Part shown: piece by piece, positions 1 through 13,069 of the stretch
How the letters are laid out: the number at the start of each line of letters is the position of its first letter
Position numbering within the stretch: position 1 is the first letter of the stretch
Assembly (NCBI RefSeq): GCF_021922925.1
Contig: NZ_CP040786.1
Coordinates: forward strand, 930,001-994,000
Source: Clavibacter phaseoli
GTDB lineage: Bacteria > Actinomycetota > Actinomycetes > Actinomycetales > Microbacteriaceae
Length of the DNA: 64,000 nucleotides
Direction of reading: 5' to 3'
The notes under the pieces: model-generated
The model's database searches: none
What the model was told of the DNA's origin: nothing
What the model saw: the letters and a program-made list of their open reading frames with translations, nothing else
Position numbers and translations under genes: made by a program

Positions 1-2
1 TC

Positions 3-833
3 ATCGACTTCACGCTGTGCGCGCTCGTCCTCGGGATCATCGGCGCACGTGCGTTCCACGTGCTCACCCACCCCGGCGACTACTTCTACGACGGCGCGGA
101 CCTCTGGCGCGTGCTCTACGTGTGGGAGGGCGGCATCGCCATCTTCGGCGCCCTCATCGGCGGCGCCGTGGGCGTGTGGCTCGGCTCCAAGTGGACGGGC
201 GTCCGCTTCTGGACCTTCGCCGACGCGCTGGCGCCCGGCCTCCTGCTCGCGCAGGCCGCGGGCCGCATGGGGAACTACTTCAACCAGGAGCTGTTCGGCA
301 CCCCGACCACGCTGCCCTGGGGCCTCGAGGTCGACCCGAGCAACGCCGCGTTCCCGGCCGGACTGCCCGCGGGCACGCTGTTCCACCCCACGTTCCTCTA
401 CGAGATCGTGTGGAACGTCGCCGGCGCGCTGTTCATCATCGTGCTCGGCCGCGCCGTGCGCCTGCAGTGGGGCCGCGGCCTCGCCGTCTACCTCATGTGG
501 TACGGCCTGGGCCGCATGGTCTTCGAGTCGATCCGCATCGACCCGAGCGAGATCTTCTTCGGCGTCCGCACCAACGTCTGGGCGGCCTTCCTCGCGGTGG
601 CCCTCGGCCTCGTGCTCTTCCTCGTGCAGACCCGGCGACACGTCGGCAGCGAGCCGAGCCCCTACCTGCCGGGCCGCACCCCGAATGACGTAACGCGTCG
701 CGCGAAGGCGGGCCGCGACGGCGAGGTAGCATCGGTGTACACGGATTCGGATTTCGCCGACGTCGACGACGATCGGGCATCCACCGGGTCGGACTCCCAC
801 GCTCTCCCCGCCACAAGCGGACGCGGCGCCTAG
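3..833 (+). CDS. lgt: Prolipoprotein diacylglyceryl transferase, 5' end missing
   Basis: Membrane enzyme that moves diacylglycerol from phosphatidylglycerol to the lipobox cysteine of prolipoproteins, the first step of lipoprotein maturation. The window opens inside the gene; 276 residues are visible. The family signature is clear ([13 protein letters not shown], followed by LPWGLEVDP), and several hydrophobic segments flank it. After the last membrane segment ([10 protein letters not shown]) there is a roughly 70-residue polar, acidic tail with no recognisable domain; long Lgt tails occur in actinobacteria. The start lies outside the window. The next gene begins 104 bp downstream on the same strand. 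Identity is confident; only the N-terminus is unknown. Confidence 0.93.
   Translation: MDFTLCALVLGIIGARAFHVLTHPGDYFYDGADLWRVLYVWEGGIAIFGALIGGAVGVWLGSKWTGVRFWTFADALAPGLLLAQAAGRMGNYFNQELFGTPTTLPWGLEVDPSNAAFPAGLPAGTLFHPTFLYEIVWNVAGALFIIVLGRAVRLQWGRGLAVYLMWYGLGRMVFESIRIDPSEIFFGVRTNVWAAFLAVALGLVLFLVQTRRHVGSEPSPYLPGRTPNDVTRRAKAGRDGEVASVYTDSDFADVDDDRASTGSDSHALPATSGRGA
727..732 (+). promoter_or_regulatory. Possible -10 box for gltBD inside the lgt 3' end
   Basis: TAGCAT fits the TANNNT pattern seen before many genes here. It lies about 200 bp before gltB, inside lgt coding sequence. There is no clear -35. The assignment is inference. Confidence 0.25.
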
Positions 834-859
834 TCCCCAGCGCGGGCACCCCCGCGGTC

Positions 860-885
860 ACCGCCTCCTCCTCTCGCGAGGCGGT
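860..885 (+). promoter_or_regulatory. Leader hairpin upstream of gltB
   Basis: Perfect 8-bp arms ACCGCCTC and GAGGCGGT are separated by 10 nt, 52 bp before the gltB start. No T tract follows. It could be a weak lgt terminator or a leader structure. Confidence 0.35.
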
Positions 886-937
886 CCCCACCACAGGGCC
901 AGCGACGTCCCTCCGCAGTGCATCTAGGACGGTTCCC

Positions 938-5501
<4,564 letters not shown>

Positions 5502-5509
<8 letters not shown>

Positions 5510-6959
5510 CCCCAAGGGCTTCCTCAAGGTGACGGAGCGCGAGCTCCCCAAGCGCCGACCCGTCTCGGTGCGCCTCATGGACTGGAAGGAGGTGTACGAG
5601 CAGCAGGAGCGCGGCGAGCTCGTGCGCCAGGCCGGCCGGTGCATGGACTGCGGCATCCCGTTCTGCCACCAGGGCTGCCCGCTCGGCAACCTCATCCCGG
5701 AGTGGAACGACCTCACGTGGCGCGGAGAGGGCCGCCAGGCCATCGAGCGCCTGCACGCCACGAACAACTTCCCGGAGTTCACGGGCCGACTGTGCCCCGC
5801 GCCCTGCGAGAGCTCGTGCGTGCTCGGCATCAACCAGCCGCCCGTGACCATCAAGCAGGTCGAGGTGTCCATCATCGACGACGCCTTCCAGAACGGCTGG
5901 GTCGAGCCGCACCCGCCCGAGCGCCTCACGGGCAAGACCGTCGCGGTCGTGGGATCCGGTCCCGCCGGCCTCGCCGCCGCCCAGCAGCTCACGCGCGCTG
6001 GCCACACGGTCGCCGTCTTCGAGCGCGACGACCGCATCGGCGGCCTGCTGCGCTACGGGATCCCCGACTTCAAGATGGAGAAGAGGCACCTCGAGGCGCG
6101 CCTCGCGCAGATGACCGCCGAGGGCACGCGCTTCCGCGCGGGCGTCGACATCGGCACGGACATCACCTGGTCCGACCTGCGCCTCCGCTACGACGCGGTC
6201 GTGGTCTGCACCGGCGCGCTCGTGCCGCGCGACCTCGACATCCCGGGCCGCGACGTCGACGGCGTGCACTTCGCCATGGACTACCTGCGCCAGTCGAACC
6301 ACGCGACGGCCGGCGACCAGGTGCCCGAGCAGATCCACGCGGAGGGCAAGCACGTCGTCGTCCTCGGCGGCGGCGACACCGGCGCGGACTGCATCGGGAC
6401 CGCGCACCGCCAGAAGGCGGCCTCGGTCACCAACCTCGCCATCGGCCAGCAGCCGCCGTCGGAGCGCCGCCCCGACCAGCCGTGGCCGACGTACCCGACC
6501 CTCTTCGAGGTGTCGAGCGCGCACGAGGAGGGCGGCGAGCGCCAGTACCTCGCCACCACGGTCGAGTTCCTGAAGGACGACGACGGGCACGTGCGCGCGG
6601 TCCGGGTCGCCGAGACCGAGTTCCGCGACGGCCGCCGCGTGCCGAAGTCGGGCACCGAGCGGGAGATCCCCGCCGACCTCGTGCTCCTCGCGCTCGGCTT
6701 TACGGGCCCCGAGAAGGACGCCCTGGAGGGCCAGCTCCAGGTCCCCTTCGACGAGCGCGGCAACGTCGCGCGCGGCGAGGACTACCAGACCGACCAGGCC
6801 GGCGTCTTCGTCGCGGGCGACGCGGGACGCGGCCAGTCGCTCATCGTGTGGGCGATCGCGGAGGGACGTTCAGCGGCCTCCGCCGTCGACCGGTACCTTG
6901 AGGGGGACACGGAGCTCCCGTTCCCGGTCCGTCCCACGGACCGCGCTCTCTCCATCTGA
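5502..6959 (+). CDS. gltD: Glutamate synthase small (beta) subunit
   Basis: FAD/NADPH subunit that passes electrons from NADPH through 4Fe-4S clusters to GltB. It has 485 residues. The N-terminal iron-sulfur cysteines are C47, C50, C55, C59 and then C98, C102, C106. The FAD Rossmann motif GSGPAG is at 151-156 and an NADPH motif ([12 protein letters not shown]) follows near residue 287. The GTG start at 5502 lies inside the gltB 3' end (8-bp overlap), preceded by GGAGGTGACC, a strong ribosome site within gltB. Nothing unusual in length or motifs. Confidence 0.96.
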
Positions 6960-7044
6960 CCCGGACGCCGCCCTCGGCGCGCGACCGCGACCACTCACCC
7001 GAACCGCGTCCGTGTGCGACGCAGAAACGCGAGACAGACAGAGC

Positions 7045-8490
7045 ATGACCAGACGAGCGAAGATCGTCGCGACCCTCGGGCCCGCGACCAGCTCCTATGA
7101 GAGCATCCGCGCCATCATCGACGCCGGCGTGGACGTGGCGCGGATGAACCTCAGCCACGGCACCTACGACGTCCACGAGGGCATCTACTCCACGATCCGG
7201 AAGGCCGCCGACGACGCGGGCCGCGCGGTCGCGGTCCTCGTCGACCTGCAGGGCCCGAAGATCCGGCTCGGCAAGTTCTCCGACGGCCCGCACGACCTGG
7301 CGTTCGGCGACACCTTCGTCATCACGGTCGAGGACATCCTCGGCACGAAGGACATCTGCTCCACCACGTACAAGGGCCTCCCGGGCGACGTGAAGCCGGG
7401 CGACCCGCTGCTCATCGACGACGGCAAGGTCACGCTCCGCGTGGTCTCCACCGACGGCACGCGCGTCACGACCACCGTCGAGGTGGCCGGCGCGGTCAGC
7501 AACAACAAGGGCATCAACCTCCCGGGCGTCGCGGTCAACGTGCCCGCGCTGTCCGACAAGGACGAGGCGGACCTCCGCTGGGGCCTCCGCCTCGGCGCCG
7601 ACCTCATCGCGCTGAGCTTCGTCCGCGACGCCTCGGACATCGTCCGCGTGCACGAGATCATGGACGAGGAGGGCCGCCGCGTCCCCGTCGTCGCCAAGGT
7701 CGAGAAGCCGCAGGCCGTCGACGCGCTCGAGGAGATCGTCGACGCGTTCGACGCGATCATGGTCGCCCGCGGCGACCTGGGCGTCGAGCTGCCGCTCGAG
7801 GCCGTCCCGATCGTCCAGAAGCGCGCGGTCGAGCTCGCCCGCCGCAAGGCGAAGCCCGTCATCGTGGCCACGCAGATGCTCGAGTCGATGATCACGAGCC
7901 CGCGTCCCACGCGCGCCGAGGCCTCCGACTGCGCCAACGCCGTCCTCGACGGCGCCGACGCGCTCATGCTGAGCGGCGAGACGAGCGTCGGCGAGTTCCC
8001 CGTCGTCACCGTGAAGACCATGGCGCGCATCATCGAGTCCACCGAGGAGCACGGGCTGGAGCGCATCCCGAAGCTCGGCACGCGCCCCTTCACGCAGGGC
8101 GGCGCCATCACGCTCGCGGCCGCCGAGGTCGCCGAGTTCGTGGAGGCGAAGTTCCTCTGCGTCTTCACCGAGTCGGGCGACTCGGTCCGCCGCATGACGC
8201 GCCTCCGCAACGGCATCCCGATCCTCGCCTTCACGCCGAACGAGGGCATCCGCCGTCGCCTGGCGCTGTCGTGGGGCGTGCAGTCCTACCTCGTGGAGCC
8301 GGTCACGCACACCGACCAGATGTTCCACCAGGTCGACGACGTGCTCCTCGCCGAGGGCCTCGCCGAGGTCGGCCAGAAGGTCGTCGTCATCGCCGGGTCC
8401 CCTCCCGGGATCGCGGGCTCGACCAACGAGCTGCGCGTCCACGTCGTCGGCGACGCCGTGAACGAGGCGGCTCCCGCGTACGAGAAGTAG
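7045..8490 (+). CDS. pyk: Pyruvate kinase
   Basis: Converts phosphoenolpyruvate and ADP to pyruvate and ATP, the last step of glycolysis. It has 481 residues, the usual length. The protein opens with RRAKIVATLGPAT, typical of the family. The active-site stretch VVAKVEKPQAVD carries the catalytic lysine, and ARGDLGVELP the metal ligands. An open reading frame extends upstream to 6898 but shows no similarity to the family; the ATG at 7045 starts exactly at the conserved N-terminus, with a weak AGACAGAG ahead of it. The gene follows gltD by 85 bp and ends at a strong hairpin (8499-8520). Confidence 0.96.
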   Translation: MTRRAKIVATLGPATSSYESIRAIIDAGVDVARMNLSHGTYDVHEGIYSTIRKAADDAGRAVAVLVDLQGPKIRLGKFSDGPHDLAFGDTFVITVEDILGTKDICSTTYKGLPGDVKPGDPLLIDDGKVTLRVVSTDGTRVTTTVEVAGAVSNNKGINLPGVAVNVPALSDKDEADLRWGLRLGADLIALSFVRDASDIVRVHEIMDEEGRRVPVVAKVEKPQAVDALEEIVDAFDAIMVARGDLGVELPLEAVPIVQKRAVELARRKAKPVIVATQMLESMITSPRPTRAEASDCANAVLDGADALMLSGETSVGEFPVVTVKTMARIIESTEEHGLERIPKLGTRPFTQGGAITLAAAEVAEFVEAKFLCVFTESGDSVRRMTRLRNGIPILAFTPNEGIRRRLALSWGVQSYLVEPVTHTDQMFHQVDDVLLAEGLAEVGQKVVVIAGSPPGIAGSTNELRVHVVGDAVNEAAPAYEK

Positions 8491-8498
8491 CGTGGCGA

Positions 8499-8520
8499 CG
8501 CGGGGGCTCCGGCCCCCGCG
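8499..8520 (+). terminator. Hairpin terminator of pyk
   Basis: Perfect 9-bp arms CGCGGGGGC and GCCCCCGCG close a TCCG loop, 8 bp after the pyk stop. No T run follows, as is common at such GC content. Confidence 0.75.
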
Positions 8521-8571
8521 GACATGCGAGAGGGCGGGCGACCAGATGGTCGCCCGCCCTCTCGCATGTCC
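8520..8571. terminator. 25-bp perfect palindrome between convergent pyk and tRNA-Leu
   Basis: Bases 8520-8544 are the exact reverse complement of 8547-8571, leaving only GA in the centre. It abuts the pyk terminator and lies 14 bp beyond the 3' end of the minus-strand tRNA-Leu, so the likeliest role is a bidirectional terminator. A 2-nt loop cannot close, so the RNA hairpin would open at the top. The arm length and perfection are well above other hairpins in the window. Confidence 0.7.
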
Positions 8572-8584
8572 TCCTGCGGTGCGG

Positions 8585-8667
8585 TGCCGGATGTGGGACT
8601 CGAACCCACACGCCCTCACGGACAGAGCATTTTGAGTGCTCCGCGTCTGCCATTCCGCCAATCCGGC
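8585..8667 (-). tRNA. tRNA-Leu (anticodon CAA)
   Basis: Read on the minus strand: acceptor GCCGGAT pairs with ATCCGGC, D arm GGCGGAATGGC, anticodon stem GAGCA/TGCTC around loop CTCAAAA (anticodon CAA, reading UUG), a long class II variable arm, and T arm GTGGG-TTCGAGT-CCCAC. Discriminator base A73 is followed by CCG, so CCA is not encoded. The long variable arm and A73 fit leucine. UUG is a rare leucine codon in this GC-rich sequence. Confidence 0.95.
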
Positions 8668-8739
8668 GCACCCCGGTCGACGCGACGATGCGGCGGGCCC
8701 CCGCCGTCCCGGCGCGCACCGGCCCGCCCGACGATACCG

Positions 8740-8745
8740 TAGGCT
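8740..8745 (+). promoter_or_regulatory. -10 box TAGGCT, leaderless start of the ANTAR regulator
   Basis: TAGGCT ends 7 bp before the GTG at 8753, so transcription would begin at or next to the start codon. No ribosome site precedes the GTG. Confidence 0.65.
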
Positions 8746-8752
8746 CCTATCC

Positions 8753-9361
8753 GTGAGTGACCAGGAAGCAACCCCCGCAGCCCCCCGCCGTGTCGTCGTC
8801 GCCGAGGACGAGTCGCTCATCCGCCTCGACATCGTGGAGACCCTCCGCGACAACGGCTTCGAGGTCGTCGGCGAGGCCGGGGACGGCGAGACCGCCGTCG
8901 CGCTGGCCACGGAGCTGCGTCCCGACCTCGTCATCATGGACGTCAAGATGCCCCAGCTCGACGGCATCTCCGCGGCCGAGCGGCTGAACCGCAACCACAT
9001 CGCGCCCGTCGTCCTCCTCACGGCCTTCAGCCAGAAGGAGCTCGTGGAGCGCGCGGGCGAGGCCGGCGCGCTGGCCTACGTCGTCAAGCCGTTCACGCCC
9101 AACGACCTGCTGCCCGCGATCGAGATCGCGCTGGCCCGCTACGCGCAGATCATCACGCTCGAGGCGGAGGTGTCCGACCTCGTCGAGCGCTTCGAGACCC
9201 GCAAGCTCGTCGACCGGGCCAAGGGCCTGCTCAACGAGAAGATGGGGCTCACCGAGCCCGAGGCGTTCCGTTGGATCCAGAAGGCGTCCATGGACCGCCG
9301 CCTCACCATGCACGACGTGGCGCAGGCCATCATCGAGCAGCTGAGCGCCAAGAAGGCCTAG
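8753..9361 (+). CDS. pdtaR: ANTAR-domain response regulator (PdtaR type)
   Basis: Two-component regulator predicted to bind RNA and act by antitermination rather than on DNA. It has 202 residues. A receiver domain (about 14-130) has the phospho-acceptor D63 (VIMDVKMP), acidic pocket near E18/D19, T90 and K112 (VVKPF). A short coiled linker leads to an ANTAR domain (about 145-196, RKLVDRAKGLL and MDRRLTMHDVAQAI). No histidine kinase lies nearby; in Mycobacterium tuberculosis the partner PdtaS is encoded elsewhere, and pdtaR likewise sits between pyk and polA. Start chosen at GTG 8753 because of the -10 box just upstream. Confidence 0.9.
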   Translation: MSDQEATPAAPRRVVVAEDESLIRLDIVETLRDNGFEVVGEAGDGETAVALATELRPDLVIMDVKMPQLDGISAAERLNRNHIAPVVLLTAFSQKELVERAGEAGALAYVVKPFTPNDLLPAIEIALARYAQIITLEAEVSDLVERFETRKLVDRAKGLLNEKMGLTEPEAFRWIQKASMDRRLTMHDVAQAIIEQLSAKKA

Positions 9362-9392
9362 CCGCCGAGACGCCCCCACCGCGCGCGCTGTG

Positions 9393-9827
9393 TCAGCGCC
9401 GCGAGCGCTCGCGGATGATGTTCGTGATCCGCACGGTCGAGAGCCGGCGGCCCTGGTCGTCCGTCATGACGATCTCGTGCGTCGTGAGCGTGCCGCCGAG
9501 GTGGATCGCCGTGCAGGTGCCGGTGATGGTCCCCGACGACGCCGAGCGCGTGTGGCTGGCGTTGAGCTCGATGCCGAACGCGACGCGGTCGGGACCGGCG
9601 TGGACGTTCGCGGACATGGATCCGAGCGACTCGGCGAGCACCACGTACGCGCCGCCGTGCACCACGCCGTAGGGCTGCGTGTTCCCCTCCGCGGGCATCG
9701 TCGCAACAGCGCGCTCCGGGCTCAGCTCGTGGAAGACGATGCCCATCTTCTCGGCCAGCGCGCCCACGTCCTGGGGCTGGCGGACGAGCCGCCCGGCGGC
9801 GTCGTCGTCGGATGCGGGCTGGGTCAT
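9393..9827 (-). CDS. Hotdog-fold thioesterase, PaaI family
   Basis: Probable acyl-CoA thioesterase; substrate unknown. It has 144 residues, one hotdog domain. NTQPYGVVHGGAYVVLAESLGS is interrupted in the middle by the usual HGG turn of the PaaI/YbgC group, followed by the long helix and a GTITGTCTAIHLGGTLTTHE strand region. The ATG at 9827 has a good GGAGGA ribosome site; a longer frame to 9914 lacks support and would cross the polA promoter. The gene is convergent with the ANTAR regulator and divergent from polA with 52 bp between start codons. Confidence 0.85.
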   Translation of the reverse strand: MTQPASDDDAAGRLVRQPQDVGALAEKMGIVFHELSPERAVATMPAEGNTQPYGVVHGGAYVVLAESLGSMSANVHAGPDRVAFGIELNASHTRSASSGTITGTCTAIHLGGTLTTHEIVMTDDQGRRLSTVRITNIIRERSRR

Positions 9828-9867
9828 GGCGATCCTCCGGGGCCGGTCGGACGTCGGGAGCCCTCGA

Positions 9868-9873
9868 TAGGCT
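9868..9873 (+). promoter_or_regulatory. -10 box TAGGCT, leaderless start of polA
   Basis: TAGGCT ends 6 bp before the polA GTG at 9880. There is no ribosome site between. Confidence 0.65.
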
Positions 9874-9879
9874 GGACCC

Positions 9880-12564
9880 GTGCCGAACACGGAAAAGCCT
9901 ACCCTCCTCGTCATCGACGGCCATTCCCTGGCGTTCCGGGCCTTCTACGCCCTGCCGGCGGAGAGCTTCCAGAACCGCGAGGGGCAGCACACGAACGCCG
10001 TGCACGGCTTCATCGCGATGCTCATCAACCTCCTGCAGAAGGAGAAGCCCACGCACGTCGGCGTCGCGTTCGACATCTCGCGCTTCTCGTTCCGCACGCG
10101 CGAGTACCCGGAGTACAAGGGCACGCGCGGCGAGACGCCCGTGGAGTTCACCGGGCAGGTGCCGCTGCTGGAGCGGGCGCTGAAGACCATGAACATCCCC
10201 ACCCTCACCAAGGAGGACCACGAGGCGGACGACATCCTCGCGACCCTCGCCACGCAGGGCCGCGAGCAGGGCTTCCGCGTGCTCGTCGTCTCGGGCGACC
10301 GCGACGCCATCCAGCTCGTCAACGACGACGTCACGCTGCTGTACCCGTCCACGCAGGGCGTCTCGCAGCTCACGCGCTACGACGCGGAGAAGGTGTTCGA
10401 GAAGTACGGCGTGCAGCCCGAGATGTACCCGGACATCGCGGCGCTCGTGGGGGAGACGAGCGACAACCTCATCGGCGTCGACAAGGTCGGCCCGAAGACC
10501 GCGGTGAAGTGGCTGAACCAGTACGGATCCCTCGACGCCGTCCTCGAGCACCGGGACGAGATCTCGGGCAAGGTCGGCGACAACCTCCGCGCGCAATACG
10601 AGAACGTCATCCGCAACCGCCGCCTCAACCGGCTGCTCACCGACGTCGATCTGCCGCTCGGCCCCTCCGACCTCGAGCGCAAGCCCATCGACGAGCCCGC
10701 CCTCCGCGAGGTGTTCGCGGTCCTGGAGTTCAAGCAGCTGCTGGATCGCGTGCTGAAGCTCGAGGGGTCGGGCGCCTCGGCGTCGAGCGAGGGCACGCCC
10801 GTCGGCGCCGTCGAGCAGGAGCCGTCCACCGCGCCGGCCGCCCCGCAGCCGCAGCAGCTGCTCGACGAGGAGCTGGCGAAGTGGATCGCGACGCAGAGCG
10901 CCGCATCGCCCCACGGCCTCGGCCTCACGGTCGAGACGCAGGACGGGAAGCCCGTCGGCTTCGGCCTCGCGAGCGCGACCGAGGCGGTGAGCCTCCCATG
11001 GCAGGAGGGCCGCGCCGACTACGCGCCCTTCGAGCGGTGGCTCGCGAGCGACGCCCCGAAGATCATGTCCGACGCCAAGGTGCAGGTGAAGGCCATGCGC
11101 CGCGCCGGCCTCGAGGTCCAGGGACTCGCGTTCGACGTGCTCGTCGCCGGCTGGCTGCTGCGCCCGGGCTTCACCGACAAGACCCTCGCGGCCCTCGTCA
11201 GCCGGTACCTCCTGGAGGACCTCCCGGAGCCCGACGCCAACCAGCTCGTGCCCGAGACCGAGGCGCTCACCGCGCCGGTCGAGGCCTGGTACACGCTCCG
11301 CGTCGAGCACGCGCTGCGCGAGGTCCTGGACGAGCGCACGCTCGGCGTGATGGTCGACATCGAGATGCCGACGCTCCTCGTGCTCGTGGAGATGGAGCTG
11401 CGCGGCGTCGCGACCGACCGCGCCGGCCTCGCCGAGCTGTCGGCGCAGCTGCAGGAGCGCATCACCGACCTCGCCGAGCGCGCGTTCGCCGAGATCGGCA
11501 AGGAGATCAACCTCGGGTCGCCGAAGCAGCTGCAGGAGGTGCTCTTCGACCAGCTCGGCATGCCGAAGACGCGGGCCAACAAGACGGGCTTCAGCACCGA
11601 CGCCGGGGCCCTCGCCGACCTGCAGGCGTCCAACCCGCACCCGTTCCTCGACCTGCTCCTCGAGCACCGCGACGCGAGCAAGCTGCGGCAGATCATCCAG
11701 ACGCTCGAGCGCGGCATCGGCGACGACGAGCGGATCCACACCACCTACGTGCAGACCGGCACCACCACCGGCCGCATCTCCTCGAACGACCCGAACCTGC
11801 AGAACATCCCCGTCCGCACCGAGGAGGGGCGCCGCATCCGCAGCGCCATCCGCGTGGGCGAGGGCTACGAGACGCTGCTCACGGCGGACTACTCGCAGAT
11901 CGAGATGCGGATCATGGCGCACCTCTCCGGCGACGAGGGCCTCATCGAGGCCTTCGCGGCGGGGGAGGACCTGCACCGCTTCGTGGGATCCCGCATCTTC
12001 GGCGTGGAGCCGGCGGAGGTCAGCGCCGAGATGCGCACCAAGGTCAAGGCCATGAGCTACGGGCTGGCCTACGGGCTCAGCGCCTTCGGCCTGTCGAAGC
12101 AGCTCCGCATCCCGTCGTCGGAGGCGAAGCAGCTCATGACGGACTACTTCGCGCGCTTCGGCTCGGTGCGCGACTACCTCCGCCAGGTGGTCGAGGAGGC
12201 GCGTGCCGCGGGCTACACGGAGACGATCTTCGGCCGTCGCCGCCCGTTCCCCGACCTCAACAGCCCGAACCGGGTCCTCCGCGACAACGCCGAGCGGGCG
12301 GCCCTCAACGCGCCCATCCAGGGCTCGGCGGCCGACATCATGAAGATCGCGATGATCCGCATCGAGGCCGACATGCGCGAGCGCGACATGGCGTCGCGCA
12401 TGCTCCTGCAGGTCCACGACGAGCTCATCCTCGAGGTCGCCGCCGGGGAGTGGGACGCGCTCGAGGCCATCGTCACGGACCGCATGGCGCACGCGGCGGA
12501 CCTCCGGGTGCCGCTCGAGGTGCAGGTGGGCCGCGGCGACTCGTGGGCCGCCGCCGCGCACTGA
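9880..12564 (+). CDS. polA: DNA polymerase I
   Basis: Fills gaps and removes RNA primers in replication and excision repair. It has 894 residues: 5' nuclease domain (about 8-290), a central exonuclease-like domain and a family A polymerase domain. Polymerase motifs are complete: motif A D670-YSQIE, motif B R719/K723/Y727/Y731, motif C H846-D847-E848. The central domain has lost the DTET active-site motif (TVETQDG instead), so 3'-5' proofreading should be absent, as in other actinobacterial PolA. Tyr727 stands where E. coli has Phe762. GTG start supported by a -10 box 6 bp upstream. Confidence 0.96.
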   Translation: MPNTEKPTLLVIDGHSLAFRAFYALPAESFQNREGQHTNAVHGFIAMLINLLQKEKPTHVGVAFDISRFSFRTREYPEYKGTRGETPVEFTGQVPLLERALKTMNIPTLTKEDHEADDILATLATQGREQGFRVLVVSGDRDAIQLVNDDVTLLYPSTQGVSQLTRYDAEKVFEKYGVQPEMYPDIAALVGETSDNLIGVDKVGPKTAVKWLNQYGSLDAVLEHRDEISGKVGDNLRAQYENVIRNRRLNRLLTDVDLPLGPSDLERKPIDEPALREVFAVLEFKQLLDRVLKLEGSGASASSEGTPVGAVEQEPSTAPAAPQPQQLLDEELAKWIATQSAASPHGLGLTVETQDGKPVGFGLASATEAVSLPWQEGRADYAPFERWLASDAPKIMSDAKVQVKAMRRAGLEVQGLAFDVLVAGWLLRPGFTDKTLAALVSRYLLEDLPEPDANQLVPETEALTAPVEAWYTLRVEHALREVLDERTLGVMVDIEMPTLLVLVEMELRGVATDRAGLAELSAQLQERITDLAERAFAEIGKEINLGSPKQLQEVLFDQLGMPKTRANKTGFSTDAGALADLQASNPHPFLDLLLEHRDASKLRQIIQTLERGIGDDERIHTTYVQTGTTTGRISSNDPNLQNIPVRTEEGRRIRSAIRVGEGYETLLTADYSQIEMRIMAHLSGDEGLIEAFAAGEDLHRFVGSRIFGVEPAEVSAEMRTKVKAMSYGLAYGLSAFGLSKQLRIPSSEAKQLMTDYFARFGSVRDYLRQVVEEARAAGYTETIFGRRRPFPDLNSPNRVLRDNAERAALNAPIQGSAADIMKIAMIRIEADMRERDMASRMLLQVHDELILEVAAGEWDALEAIVTDRMAHAADLRVPLEVQVGRGDSWAAAAH

Positions 12565-12610
12565 CCCGCGGGATCCGCCCGCCCATCCCCCAGCACGAGG
12601 AGCACAGCGC

Positions 12611-13069
12611 ATGACGACAGGACGACTCTCCGACCTCCTCGCGGACGGGTCCATCCGGCTCGACGCGCACGCGGCCGACCGCGAGGCCGCCATCCGCCAG
12701 GCGGGCGAGGCGCTGGTCGCGGCCGGCGCCGTCGAGCCCGGCTACGTGGAGGCCATGGTCGAGCGCGAGCGCTCCGTGTCGACCTTCGTGGGCGAAGGCG
12801 TCGCCGTGCCGCACGGCACCCTGGCCGCCGGACGCGACCTCGTGCGCGCCGACGCCATCAGCGTGCTGCGGCTGCCCGACGGCGTCGACTGGGACGGCCA
12901 CGACGTCCGCATCGTCATCGGCATCGCGGCCACCGGAGGCGGGCACATCGCGCTGCTGTCGCGCCTCGCGGAGATCCTGCTCGACCCCGTCCGCGCGGAG
13001 CGGCTGCGCGGCGCGACCGATCCCGCGACGGTCCGGTCGCTCCTGGGAGCCGGTACGGTCGAGGGATGA
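12611..13069 (+). CDS. PTS EIIA component, mannitol/fructose type
   Basis: Phosphocarrier domain of the sugar phosphotransferase system; receives phosphate from HPr and passes it to an EIIB. It has 152 residues, one EIIA-2 domain. H68 in GVAVPHGT is the expected phosphorylated histidine. No EIIB, EIIC, HPr or EI gene is nearby, so it is an orphan and may be regulatory or serve a transporter elsewhere. ATG with GAGGAGC upstream. It overlaps the next gene by 4 bp (ATGA), so the two are probably co-translated. Confidence 0.85.
   Translation: MTTGRLSDLLADGSIRLDAHAADREAAIRQAGEALVAAGAVEPGYVEAMVERERSVSTFVGEGVAVPHGTLAAGRDLVRADAISVLRLPDGVDWDGHDVRIVIGIAATGGGHIALLSRLAEILLDPVRAERLRGATDPATVRSLLGAGTVEG

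Noticed and set aside
9393..9914. Longer start of the thioesterase at 9914
   Set aside because: The first 29 residues lie over the polA promoter and start codon and do not match the hotdog family. ATG 9827 has GGAGGA upstream.
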